64,000 nucleotides of DNA. Source: Euwallacea fornicatus (taxonomy: Eukaryota; Arthropoda; Insecta; Coleoptera; Curculionidae). Of this stretch, positions 40,201 to 52,396 are shown one piece after another. The position numbers and the translations under genes are program-made. The DNA lies in the NCBI RefSeq assembly GCF_040115645.1, contig NW_027096026.1, positions 744,001-808,000 of the forward strand. The letters are read 5' to 3'. The notes beneath the pieces are model-generated. The model had not been told where the DNA came from. It ran no database searches and saw nothing but the letters and a program-made list of their open reading frames with translations. Positions within the stretch are counted from its first letter, which is position 1. The number at the start of each line of letters is the position of its first letter.

Positions 40201-42059
40201 CTGACGTTTTGTTTAACACATTTGGTCATCATTTGTCGAAGTTATCGAGCTTCAAAGTTAGAAAAGTCACACAATTTGAGTGTTTCAGCACTTAAAGTAC
40301 TCTTTTTCTTGGAAATTCAACAAGATGCAATCATGATGTGTAGTGTCATCTGAAAGACCTCGTCGAGCTGATTAATCTGACGTTTAGTTTAACACATTTG
40401 GTCATCATTTGTCGAAGTTATCGAGCTTCAAAGTTAGAAAAGTCACACAATTTGAGTGTTTCAGCACTTAAAGTACTCTTTTTCTTGGAAATTCAACAAG
40501 ATGCAATCATGATGTGTTGTGTCATCTGAAAGACCTCGTCGAGCTGATTAATCTGACGTTTTGTTTAACACATTTGGTCATCATTTGTCGAAGTTATCGA
40601 GCTTCAAAGTTAGAAAAGTCACACAATTTGAGTGTTTCAGCACTTAAAGTACTCTTTTTCTTGGAAATTCAACAAGATGCAATCATGATGTGTTGTGTCA
40701 TCTGAAAGATCTCGTCGAGCTGATTAATCTGACGTTTAGTTTAACACATTTGGTCATCATTTGTCGAAGTTATCGAGCTTCAAAGTTAGAAAAGTCACAC
40801 AATTTGAGTGTTTCAGCACTTAAAGTACTCTTTTTCTTGGAAATTCAACAAGATGCAATCATGATGTGTAGTGTCATCTGAAAGATCTCGTCGAGCTGAT
40901 TAATCTGACGTTTAGTTTAACACATTTGGTCATCATTTGTCGAAGTTATCGAGCTTCAAAGTTAGAAAAGTCACACAATTTGAGTGTTTCAGCACTTAAA
41001 GTACTCTTTTTCTTGGAAATTCAACAAGATGCAATCATGATGTGTAGTGTCATCTGAAAGACCTCGTCGAGCTGATTAATCTGACGTTTAGTTTAACACA
41101 TTTGGTCATCATTTGTCGAAGTTATCGAGCTTCAAAGTTAGAAAAGTCACACAATTTGAGTGTTTCAGCACTTAAAGTACTCTTTTTCTTGGAAATTCAA
41201 CAAGATGCAATCATGATGTGTAGTGTCATCTGAAAGACCTCGTCGAGCTGATTAATCTGACGTTTAGTTTAACACATTTGGTCATCATTTGTCGAAGTTA
41301 TCGAGCTTCAAAGTTAGAAAAGTCACACAATTTGAGTGTTTCAGCACTTAAAGTACTCTTTTTCTTGGAAATTCAACAAGATGCAATCATGATGTGTAGT
41401 GTCATCTGAAAGACCTCGTCGAGCTGATTAATCTGACGTTTAGTTTAACACATTTGGTCATCATTTGTCGAAGTTATCGAGCTTCAAAGTTAGAAAAGTC
41501 ACACAATTTGAGTGTTTCAGCACTTAAAGTACTCTTTTTCTTGGAAATTCAACAAGATGCAATCATGATGTGTAGTGTCATCTGAAAGATCTCGTCGAGC
41601 TGATTAATCTGACGTTTTGTTTAACACATTTGGTCATCATTTGTCGAAGTTATCGAGCTTCAAATTTAGAAAAGTCACACAATTTGAGTGTTTCAGCACT
41701 TAAAGTACTCTTTTTCTTGGAAATTCAACAAGATGCAATCATGATGTGTTGTGTCATCTGAAAGATCTCGTCGAGCTGATTAATCTGACGTTTTGTTTAA
41801 CACATTTGGTCATCATTTGTCGAAGTTATCGAGCTTCAAAGTTAGAAAAGTCACACAATTTGAGTGTTTCAGCACTTAAAGTACTCTTTTTCTTGCAAAT
41901 TCAACAAGATGCAATCATGATGTGTAGTGTCATCTGAAAGACCTCGTCGAGCTGATTAATCTGACGTTTAGTTTAACACATTTGGTCATCATTTGTCGAA
42001 GTTATCGAGCTTCAAAGTTAGAAAAGTCACACAATTTGAGTGTTTCAGCACTTAAAGTA
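36525..42059 (+). repeat. 6,075-bp offset duplication, copy 1
   Basis: About 5.5 kb, matched base for base at diagnostic sites to 42600-48134. Rare shared markers are cttaaggtactc (37176), gtcatctcaaag (near 38764), cttcaaatttagaaaag (near 41661) and tcttgcaaattc (near 41893). The offset of 6,075 bp equals 30 long plus five short units. The right boundary is gtactc at 42060 versus gtagtc at 48135. Confidence 0.88.
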
Positions 42060-42097
42060 CTCTTTTTCTTGGAAATTCAACAAGATGCAATCATGAT
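38930..42097 (+). repeat. Long-only run of 18 monomers
   Basis: 3,168 bp equal 18 x 176 with no short unit. All units are of the taacacatttggtcatcat class, often with the acgtttagttt variant and the agacct change that removes the agatct palindrome. The transition from mixed to long-only at 38930 is abrupt. Confidence 0.9.
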
Positions 42098-42608
42098 GTG
42101 TTGTGTCATCTGAAAGATCTCGTCGAGCTGATTAATCTGACGTTTTGTTTAACACATTTGGTCATCATTTGTCGAAGTTATCGAGCTTCAAAGTTAGAAA
42201 AGTCACACAATTTGAGTGTTTCAGCACTTAAAGTACTCTTTTTCTTGGAAATTCAACAAGATGCAATCATGATGTGTTGTGTCATCTGAAAGATCTCGTC
42301 GAGCTGATTAATCTGACGTTTTGTTTAAGACATTTGGTCATCGTTTGTCGAAGTTATCGAGCTTCAAAGTTAGAAAAGTCACACAATTTGAGTGTTTCAG
42401 CACTTAAAGTACTCTTTTTCTTGGAAATTCAACAAGATGCAATCATGATGTGTTGTGTCATGTGAAAGATCTCGTCGAGCTGATTAATTTGATACTTTGT
42501 TTAAGACATTTGGTCATCATTTGTCGAAGTAATCGAGCTTCAAAATTTGAGTGTTTGAGCACTTAAAGTAGTCTTTTTCTTGGAAATTCAACAAGATGGA
42601 ATCATGAT
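42098..42608 (+). repeat. Three monomers between the two copies of the 6,075-bp duplication
   Basis: Two long units and one short unit (with gtaatcgag) separate the matched segments. They resemble the 863-bp pentamer series at 35847-36181 and not the sequence that follows the second copy. A private change, gatggaatcatg, lies at about 42598. The join between copies is therefore not a simple head-to-tail duplication. Confidence 0.7.
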
Positions 42609-45600
42609 GTGTTGTGTCATCTGAAAGATCTCGTCGAGCTGATTAATCTGACGTTTTGTTTAAGACATTTGGTCATCGTTTGTCGAAGTTATCGAGCTTC
42701 AAAGTTAGAAAAGTCACACAATTTGAGTGTTTCAGCACTTAAAGTACTCTTTTTCTTGGAAATTCAACAAGATGCAATCATGATGTGTTGTGTCATCTGA
42801 AAGATCTCGTCGAGCTGATTAATCTGACGTTTTGTTTAAGACATTTGGTCATCGTTTGTCGAAGTTATCGAGCTTCAAAGTTAGAAAAGTCACACAATTT
42901 GAGTGTTTCAGCACTTAAAGTACTCTTTTTCTTGGAAATTCAACAAGATGCAATCATGATGTGTTGTGTCATGTGAAAGATCTCGTCGAGCTGATTAATT
43001 TGATACTTTGTTTAAGACATTTGGTCATCATTTGTCGAAGTAATCGAGCTTCAAAATTTGAGTGTTTGAGCACTTAAAGTACTCTTTTTCTTGGAAATTC
43101 AACAAGATGCAATCATGATGTGTTGTGTCATCTGAAAGATCTCGTCGAGCTGATTAATCTGACGTTTTGTTTAAGACATTTGGTCAACATTTGTCGAAGT
43201 TATCGAGCTTCAAAGTTAGAAAAGTCACACAATTTGAGTGTTTCAGCACTTAAGGTACTCTTTTTCTTAGAAAATCAACAAGATGCAATCATGATGTGTT
43301 GTGTCATCTGAAAGATCTCGTCGAGCTGATTAATCTAACGTTTTGTTTAAGACATTTGGTCATCGTTTGTCGAAGTTATCGAGCTTCAAAGTTAGAAAAG
43401 TCACACAATTTGAGTGTTTCAGCACTTAAAGTACTCTTTTTCTTGGAAATTCAACAAGATGCAATCATGATGTGTTGTGTCATGTGAAAGATCTCGTCGA
43501 GCTGATTAATTTGATACTTTGTTTAAGACATTTGGTCATCATTTGTCGAAGTTATCGAGCTTCAAAATTTGAGTGTTTGAGCACTTAAAGTACTATTTTT
43601 CTTGGAAATTCAACAAGATGCAATCATGATGTGTAGTGTCATCTGAAAGATCTCGTCGAGCTGATTAATCTGACGTTTTGTTTAAGACATTTGGTCAACA
43701 TTTGTCGAAGTTATCGAGCTTCAAAGTTAGAAAAGTCACACAATTTGAGTGTTTCAGCACTTAAAGTACTCTTTTTCTTGGAAATTCAACAAGATGCAAT
43801 CATGATGTGTAGTGTCATCTGAAAGATCTCGTCGAGCTGATTAATCTGACGTTTTGTTTAAGACATTTGGTCAACATTTGTCGAAGTTATCGAGCTTCAA
43901 AGTTAGAAAAGTCACACAATTTGAGTGTTTCAGCACTTAAAGTACTCTTTTTCTTGGAAATTCAACAAGATGCAATCATGATGTGTTGTGTCATGTGAAA
44001 GATCTCGTCGAGCTGATTAATTTGATACTTTGTTTAAGACATTTGGTCATCATTTGTCGAAGTTATCGAGCTTCAAAATTTGAGTGTTTGAGCACTTAAA
44101 GTACTATTTTTCTTGGAAATTCAACAAGATGCAATCATGATGTGTTGTGTCATCTGAAAGATCTCGTCGAGCTGATTAATCTGACGTTTTGTTTAACACA
44201 TTTGGTCATCATTTGTCGAAGTTATCGAGCTTCAAAGTTAGAAAAGTCACACAATTTGAGTGTTTCAGCACTTAAAGTACTCTTTTTCTTGGAAATTCAA
44301 CAAGATGCAATCATGATGTGTAGTGTCATCTGAAAGATCTCGTCGAGCTGATTAATCTGACGTTTTGTTTAAGACATTTGGTCAACATTTGTCGAAGTTA
44401 TCGAGCTTCAAAGTTAGAAAAGTCACACAATTTGAGTGTTTCAGCACTTAAAGTACTCTTTTTCTTGGAAATTCAACAAGATGCAATCATGATGTGTAGT
44501 GTCATCTGAAAGATCTCGTCGAGCTGATTAATCTGACGTTTTGTTTAAGACATTTGGTCATCGTTTGTCGAAGTTATCGAGCTTCAAAGTTAGAAAAGTC
44601 ACACAATTTGAGTGTTTCAGCACTTAAAGTACTCTTTTTCTTGGAAATTCAACAAGATGCAATCATGATGTGTTGTGTCATGTGAAAGATCTCGTCGAGC
44701 TGATTAATTTGATACTTTGTTTAAGACATTTGGTCATCATTTGTCGAAGTTATCGAGCTTCAAAATTTGAGTGTTTGAGCACTTAAAGTACTATTTTTCT
44801 TGGAAATTCAACAAGATGCAATCATGATGTGTAGTGTCATCTCAAAGATCTCGTCGAGCTGATTAATCTGACGTTTTGTTTAAGACATTTGGTCATCATT
44901 TGTCGAAGTTATCGAGCTTCAAAGTTAGAAAAGTCACACAATTTGAGTGTTTCAGCACTTAAAGTACTCTTTTTCTTGGAAATTCAACAAGATGCAATCA
45001 TGATGTGTTGTGTCATGTGAAAGATCTCGTCGAGCTGATTAATCTGACGTTTAGTTTAACACATTTGGTCATCATTTGTCGAAGTTATCGAGCTTCAAAG
45101 TTAGAAAAGTCACACAATTTGAGTGTTTCAGCACTTAAAGTACTCTTTTTCTTGGAAATTCAACAAGATGCAATCATGATGTGTTGTGTCATCTGAAAGA
45201 CCTCGTCGAGCTGATTAATCTGACGTTTTGTTTAACACATTTGGTCATCATTTGTCGAAGTTATCGAGCTTCAAAGTTAGAAAAGTCACACAATTTGAGT
45301 GTTTCAGCACTTAAAGTACTCTTTTTCTTGGAAATTCAACAAGATGCAATCATGATGTGTAGTGTCATCTGAAAGACCTCGTCGAGCTGATTAATCTGAC
45401 GTTTTGTTTAACACATTTGGTCATCATTTGTCGAAGTTATCGAGCTTCAAAGTTAGAAAAGTCACACAATTTGAGTGTTTCAGCACTTAAAGTACTCTTT
45501 TTCTTGGAAATTCAACAAGATGCAATCATGATGTGTTGTGTCATCTGAAAGATCTCGTCGAGCTGATTAATCTGACGTTTTGTTTAACACATTTGGTCAT

Positions 45601-48134
45601 CATTTGTCGAAGTTATCGAGCTTCAAAGTTAGAAAAGTCACACAATTTGAGTGTTTCAGCACTTAAAGTACTCTTTTTCTTGGAAATTCAACAAGATGCA
45701 ATCATGATGTGTAGTGTCATCTGAAAGACCTCGTCGAGCTGATTAATCTGACGTTTTGTTTAACACATTTGGTCATCATTTGTCGAAGTTATCGAGCTTC
45801 AAAGTTAGAAAAGTCACACAATTTGAGTGTTTCAGCACTTAAAGTACTCTTTTTCTTGGAAATTCAACAAGATGCAATCATGATGTGTAGTGTCATCTGA
45901 AAGACCTCGTCGAGCTGATTAATCTGACGTTTAGTTTAACACATTTGGTCATCATTTGTCGAAGTTATCGAGCTTCAAAGTTAGAAAAGTCACACAATTT
46001 GAGTGTTTCAGCACTTAAAGTACTCTTTTTCTTGGAAATTCAACAAGATGCAATCATGATGTGTTGTGTCATCTGAAAGATCTCGTCGAGCTGATTAATC
46101 TGACGTTTTGTTTAACACATTTGGTCATCATTTGTCGAAGTTATCGAGCTTCAAAGTTAGAAAAGTCACACAATTTGAGTGTTTCAGCACTTAAAGTACT
46201 CTTTTTCTTGGAAATTCAACAAGATGCAATCATGATGTGTAGTGTCATCTGAAAGACCTCGTCGAGCTGATTAATCTGACGTTTTGTTTAACACATTTGG
46301 TCATCATTTGTCGAAGTTATCGAGCTTCAAAGTTAGAAAAGTCACACAATTTGAGTGTTTCAGCACTTAAAGTACTCTTTTTCTTGGAAATTCAACAAGA
46401 TGCAATCATGATGTGTAGTGTCATCTGAAAGACCTCGTCGAGCTGATTAATCTGACGTTTAGTTTAACACATTTGGTCATCATTTGTCGAAGTTATCGAG
46501 CTTCAAAGTTAGAAAAGTCACACAATTTGAGTGTTTCAGCACTTAAAGTACTCTTTTTCTTGGAAATTCAACAAGATGCAATCATGATGTGTTGTGTCAT
46601 CTGAAAGACCTCGTCGAGCTGATTAATCTGACGTTTTGTTTAACACATTTGGTCATCATTTGTCGAAGTTATCGAGCTTCAAAGTTAGAAAAGTCACACA
46701 ATTTGAGTGTTTCAGCACTTAAAGTACTCTTTTTCTTGGAAATTCAACAAGATGCAATCATGATGTGTTGTGTCATCTGAAAGATCTCGTCGAGCTGATT
46801 AATCTGACGTTTAGTTTAACACATTTGGTCATCATTTGTCGAAGTTATCGAGCTTCAAAGTTAGAAAAGTCACACAATTTGAGTGTTTCAGCACTTAAAG
46901 TACTCTTTTTCTTGGAAATTCAACAAGATGCAATCATGATGTGTAGTGTCATCTGAAAGATCTCGTCGAGCTGATTAATCTGACGTTTAGTTTAACACAT
47001 TTGGTCATCATTTGTCGAAGTTATCGAGCTTCAAAGTTAGAAAAGTCACACAATTTGAGTGTTTCAGCACTTAAAGTACTCTTTTTCTTGGAAATTCAAC
47101 AAGATGCAATCATGATGTGTAGTGTCATCTGAAAGACCTCGTCGAGCTGATTAATCTGACGTTTAGTTTAACACATTTGGTCATCATTTGTCGAAGTTAT
47201 CGAGCTTCAAAGTTAGAAAAGTCACACAATTTGAGTGTTTCAGCACTTAAAGTACTCTTTTTCTTGGAAATTCAACAAGATGCAATCATGATGTGTAGTG
47301 TCATCTGAAAGACCTCGTCGAGCTGATTAATCTGACGTTTAGTTTAACACATTTGGTCATCATTTGTCGAAGTTATCGAGCTTCAAAGTTAGAAAAGTCA
47401 CACAATTTGAGTGTTTCAGCACTTAAAGTACTCTTTTTCTTGGAAATTCAACAAGATGCAATCATGATGTGTAGTGTCATCTGAAAGACCTCGTCGAGCT
47501 GATTAATCTGACGTTTAGTTTAACACATTTGGTCATCATTTGTCGAAGTTATCGAGCTTCAAAGTTAGAAAAGTCACACAATTTGAGTGTTTCAGCACTT
47601 AAAGTACTCTTTTTCTTGGAAATTCAACAAGATGCAATCATGATGTGTAGTGTCATCTGAAAGATCTCGTCGAGCTGATTAATCTGACGTTTTGTTTAAC
47701 ACATTTGGTCATCATTTGTCGAAGTTATCGAGCTTCAAATTTAGAAAAGTCACACAATTTGAGTGTTTCAGCACTTAAAGTACTCTTTTTCTTGGAAATT
47801 CAACAAGATGCAATCATGATGTGTTGTGTCATCTGAAAGATCTCGTCGAGCTGATTAATCTGACGTTTTGTTTAACACATTTGGTCATCATTTGTCGAAG
47901 TTATCGAGCTTCAAAGTTAGAAAAGTCACACAATTTGAGTGTTTCAGCACTTAAAGTACTCTTTTTCTTGCAAATTCAACAAGATGCAATCATGATGTGT
48001 AGTGTCATCTGAAAGACCTCGTCGAGCTGATTAATCTGACGTTTAGTTTAACACATTTGGTCATCATTTGTCGAAGTTATCGAGCTTCAAAGTTAGAAAA
48101 GTCACACAATTTGAGTGTTTCAGCACTTAAAGTA
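42600..48134 (+). repeat. 6,075-bp offset duplication, copy 2
   Basis: It carries the copy-1 markers at 43251, near 44839, near 47736 and near 47968, all exactly 6,075 bp on. Unit types at 43120, 43296, 44142, 45005, 45181, 45533, 46061, 46589, 46765 and 47821 repeat those of copy 1 in order. I saw no difference between the copies inside the matched span. Confidence 0.88.
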
Positions 48135-48348
48135 GTCTTTTTCTTGGAAATTCAACAAGATGCAATCATGATGTGTTGTGTCATCTGAAAGACCTCGTCG
48201 AGCTGATTAATCTGACGTTTAGTTTAACACATTTGGTCATCATTTGTCGAAGTTATCGAGCTTCAAAGTTAGAAAAGTCACACAATTTGAGTGTTTCAGC
48301 ACTTAAAGTACTCTTTTTCTTGGAAATTCAACAAGATGCAATCATGAT

Positions 48349-50108
48349 GTGTTGTGTCATCTGAAAGATCTCGTCGAGCTGATTAATCTGACGTTTTGTT
48401 TAACACATTTGGTCATCATTTGTCGAAGTTATCGAGCTTCAAAGTTAGAAAAGTCACACAATTTGAGTGTTTCAGCACTTAAAGTACTCTTTTTCTTGGA
48501 AATTCAACAAGATGCAATCATGATGTGTAGTGTCATCTGAAAGACCTCGTCGAGCTGATTAATCTGACGTTTAGTTTAACACATTTGGTCATCATTTGTC
48601 GAAGTTATCGAGCTTCAAAGTTAGAAAAGTCACACAATTTGAGTGTTTCAGCACTTAAAGTACTCTTTTTCTTGGAAATTCAACAAGATGCAATCATGAT
48701 GTGTTGTGTCATCTGAAAGACCTCGTCGAGCTGATTAATCTGACGTTTTGTTTAACACATTTGGTCATCATTTGTCGAAGTTATCGAGCTTCAAAGTTAG
48801 AAAAGTCACACAATTTGAGTGTTTCAGCACTTAAAGTACTCTTTTTCTTGGAAATTCAACAAGATGCAATCATGATGTGTAGTGTCATCTGAAAGACCTC
48901 GTCGAGCTGATTAATCTGACGTTTAGTTTAACACATTTGGTCATCATTTGTCGAAGTTATCGAGCTTCAAAGTTAGAAAAGTCACACAATTTGAGTGTTT
49001 CAGCACTTAAAGTACTCTTTTTCTTGGAAATTCAACAAGATGCAATCATGATGTGTTGTGTCATCTGAAAGACCTCGTCGAGCTGATTAATCTGACGTTT
49101 TGTTTAACACATTTGGTCATCATTTGTCGAAGTTATCGAGCTTCAAAGTTAGAAAAGTCACACAATTTGAGTGTTTCAGCACTTAAAGTACTCTTTTTCT
49201 TGGAAATTCAACAAGATGCAATCATGATGTGTAGTGTCATCTGAAAGACCTCGTCGAGCTGATTAATCTGACGTTTTGTTTAACACATTTGGTCATCATT
49301 TGTCGAAGTTATCGAGCTTCAAAGTTAGAAAAGTCACACAATTTGAGTGTTTCAGCACTTAAAGTACTCTTTTTCTTGGAAATTCAACAAGATGCAATCA
49401 TGATGTGTTGTGTCATCTGAAAGACCTCGTCGAGCTGATTAATCTGACGTTTTGTTTAACACATTTGGTCATCATTTGTCGAAGTTATCGAGCTTCAAAG
49501 TTAGAAAAGTCACACAATTTGAGTGTTTCAGCACTTAAAGTACTCTTTTTCTTGGAAATTCAACAAGATGCAATCATGATGTGTAGTGTCATCTGAAAGA
49601 CCTCGTCGAGCTGATTAATCTGACGTTTTGTTTAACACATTTGGTCATCATTTGTCGAAGTTATCGAGCTTCAAAGTTAGAAAAGTCACACAATTTGAGT
49701 GTTTCAGCACTTAAAGTACTCTTTTTCGTAGAAAATCAACAAGATGCAATCATGATGTGTTGTGTCATCTGAAAGATCTCGTCGAGCTGATTAATCTGAC
49801 GTTTTGTTTAACACATTTGGTCATCATTTGTCGAAGTTATCGAGCTTCAAAGTTAGAAAAGTCACACAATTTGAGTGTTTCAGCACTTAAAGTACTCTTT
49901 TTCTTGGAAATTCAACAAGATGCAATCATGATGCGTAGTGTCATCTGAAAGACCTCGTCGAGCTGATTAATCTGACGTTTTGTTTAACACATTTGGTCAT
50001 CATTTGTCGAAGTTATCGAGCTTCAAAGTTAGAAAAGTCACACAATTTGAGTGTTTCAGCACTTAAAGTACTCTTTTTCTTGGAAATTCAACAAGATGCA
50101 ATCATGAT
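48349..50108 (+). repeat. 352-bp dimeric higher-order block
   Basis: Units at 48349, 48701, 49053, 49405 and 49757 begin gtgttgtgtc. The alternate units at 48525, 48877, 49229, 49581 and 49933 begin gtgtagtgtc or gcgtagtgtc and carry agacct. Five successive A-B dimers are visible. Confidence 0.8.
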
Positions 50109-50245
50109 GCGTAGTGTCATCTGAAAGACCTCGTCGAGCTGATTAATCTGACGTTTTGTTTAACAGATTTGGTCATCATTTGTCGAAGTTCTCGAGCTTC
50201 AAAGTTAGAAAAGTCACACAATTTGAGTGTTTCAGCACTTAAAGT
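49235..50245 (+). repeat. About 1-kb segment with a distant copy at 55855-56865
   Basis: Units with atgatgcgtagtg, taacagatttgg and cgaagttctcgag at 50109-50284 recur at an offset of 6,620 bp (taacagattt at 50161 and 56781). The match ends at gtagtc/gtactc near 50246/56866. The same marker unit also occurs once at 52221, 2,112 bp (12 long units) from the first. Confidence 0.8.
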
Positions 50246-52396
50246 AGTCTTTTTCTTGGAAATTCAACAAGATGCAATCATGATGTGTAGTGTCATCTGA
50301 AAGATCTCGTCGAGCTGATTAATCTGACGTTTTGTTTAACACATTTGGTCATCATTTGTCGAAGTTATCGAGCTTCAAAGTTAGAAAAGTCACACAATTT
50401 GAGTGTTTCAGCACTTAAAGTACTCTTTTTCTTGGAAATTCAACAAGATGCAATCATGATGTGTTGTGTCATCTGAAAGATCTCGTCGAGCTGATTAATC
50501 TGACGTTTTGTTTAACACATTTGGTCATCATTTGTCGAAGTTATCGAGCTTCAAAGTTAGAAAAGTCACACAATTTGAGTGTTTCAGCACTTAAAGTACT
50601 CTTTTTCTTGGAAATTCAACAAGATGCAATCATGATGTGTAGTGTCATCTGAAAGACCTCGTCGAGCTGATTAATCTGACGTTTTGTTTAACACATTTGG
50701 TCATCATTTGTCGAAGTTATCGAGCTTCAAAGTTAGAAAAGTCACACAATTTGAGTGTTTCAGCACTTAAAGTACTCTTTTTCTTGGAAATTCAACAAGA
50801 TGCAATCATGATGTGTAGTGTCATCTGAAAGACCTCGTCGAGCTGATTAATCTGACGTTTAGTTTAACACATTTGGTCATCATTTGTCGAAGTTATCGAG
50901 CTTCAAAGTTAGAAAAGTCACACAATTTGAGTGTTTCAGCACTTAAAGTACTCTTTTTCTTGGAAATTCAACAAGATGCAATCATGATGTGTTGTGTCAT
51001 CTGAAAGACCTCGTCGAGCTGATTAATCTGACGTTTTGTTTAACACATTTGGTCATCATTTGTCGAAGTTATCGAGCTTCAAAGTTAGAAAAGTCACACA
51101 ATTTGAGTGTTTCAGCACTTAAAGTACTCTTTTTCTTGGAAATTCAACAAGATGCAATCATGATGTGTTGTGTCATCTGAAAGATCTCGTCGAGCTGATT
51201 AATCTGACGTTTTGTTTAACACATTTGGTCATCATTTGTCGAAGTTATCGAGCTTCAAAGTTAGAAAAGTCACACAATTTGAGTGTTTCAGCACTTAAAG
51301 TACTCTTTTTCTTGGAAATTCAACAAGATGCAATCATGATGTGTAGTGTCATCTGAAAGACCTCGTCGAGCTGATTAATCTGACGTTTAGTTTAACACAT
51401 TTGGTCATCATTTGTCGAAGTTATCGAGCTTCAAAGTTAGAAAAGTCACACAATTTGAGTGTTTCAGCACTTAAAGTACTCTTTTTCTTGGAAATTCAAC
51501 AAGATGCAATCATGATGTGTTGTGTCATCTGAAAGACCTCGTCGAGCTGATTAATCTGACGTTTTGTTTAACACATTTGGTCATCATTTGTCGAAGTTAT
51601 CGAGCTTCAAAGTTAGAAAAGTCACACAATTTGAGTGTTTCAGCACTTAAAGTACTCTTTTTCTTGGAAATTCAACAAGATGCAATCATGATGTGTAGTG
51701 TCATCTGAAAGACCTCGTCGAGCTGATTAATCTGACGTTTTGTTTAACACATTTGGTCATCATTTGTCGAAGTTATCGAGCTTCAAAGTTAGAAAAGTCA
51801 CACAATTTGAGTGTTTCAGCACTTAAAGTACTCTTTTTCTTGGAAATTCAACAAGATGCAATCATGATGTGTTGTGTCATCTGAAAGACCTCGTCGAGCT
51901 GATTAATCTGACGTTTTGTTTAACACATTTGGTCATCATTTGTCGAAGTTATCGAGCTTCAAAGTTAGAAAAGTCACACAATTTGAGTGTTTCAGCACTT
52001 AAAGTACTCTTTTTCTTGGAAATTCAACAAGATGCAATCATGATGTGTAGTGTCATCTGAAAGACCTCGTCGAGCTGATTAATCTGACGTTTTGTTTAAC
52101 ACATTTGGTCATCATTTGTCGAAGTTATCGAGCTTCAAAGTTAGAAAAGTCACACAATTTGAGTGTTTCAGCACTTAAAGTACTCTTTTTCTTGGAAATT
52201 CAACAAGATGCAATCATGATGCGTAGTGTCATCTGAAAGACCTCGTCGAGCTGATTAATCTGACGTTTTGTTTAACAGATTTGGTCATCATTTGTCGAAG
52301 TTCTCGAGCTTCAAAGTTAGAAAAGTCACACAATTTGAGTGTTTCAGCACTTAAAGTACTCTTTTTCTTGGAAATTCAACAAGATGCAATCATGAT

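Larger units (their letters stand above)
45005..52396 (+). repeat. Long-only run of 42 monomers
   Basis: 7,392 bp equal 42 x 176 exactly, the longest stretch without a short unit. Part of it belongs to copy 2 of the 6,075-bp duplication. From 48349 to about 50108 the order is dimeric, 352 bp: units with tgttgtgtc alternate with units with tgtagtgtc. The run ends at a short unit (52397-52555) with a private gtcaggtgaaag change. Confidence 0.9.
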
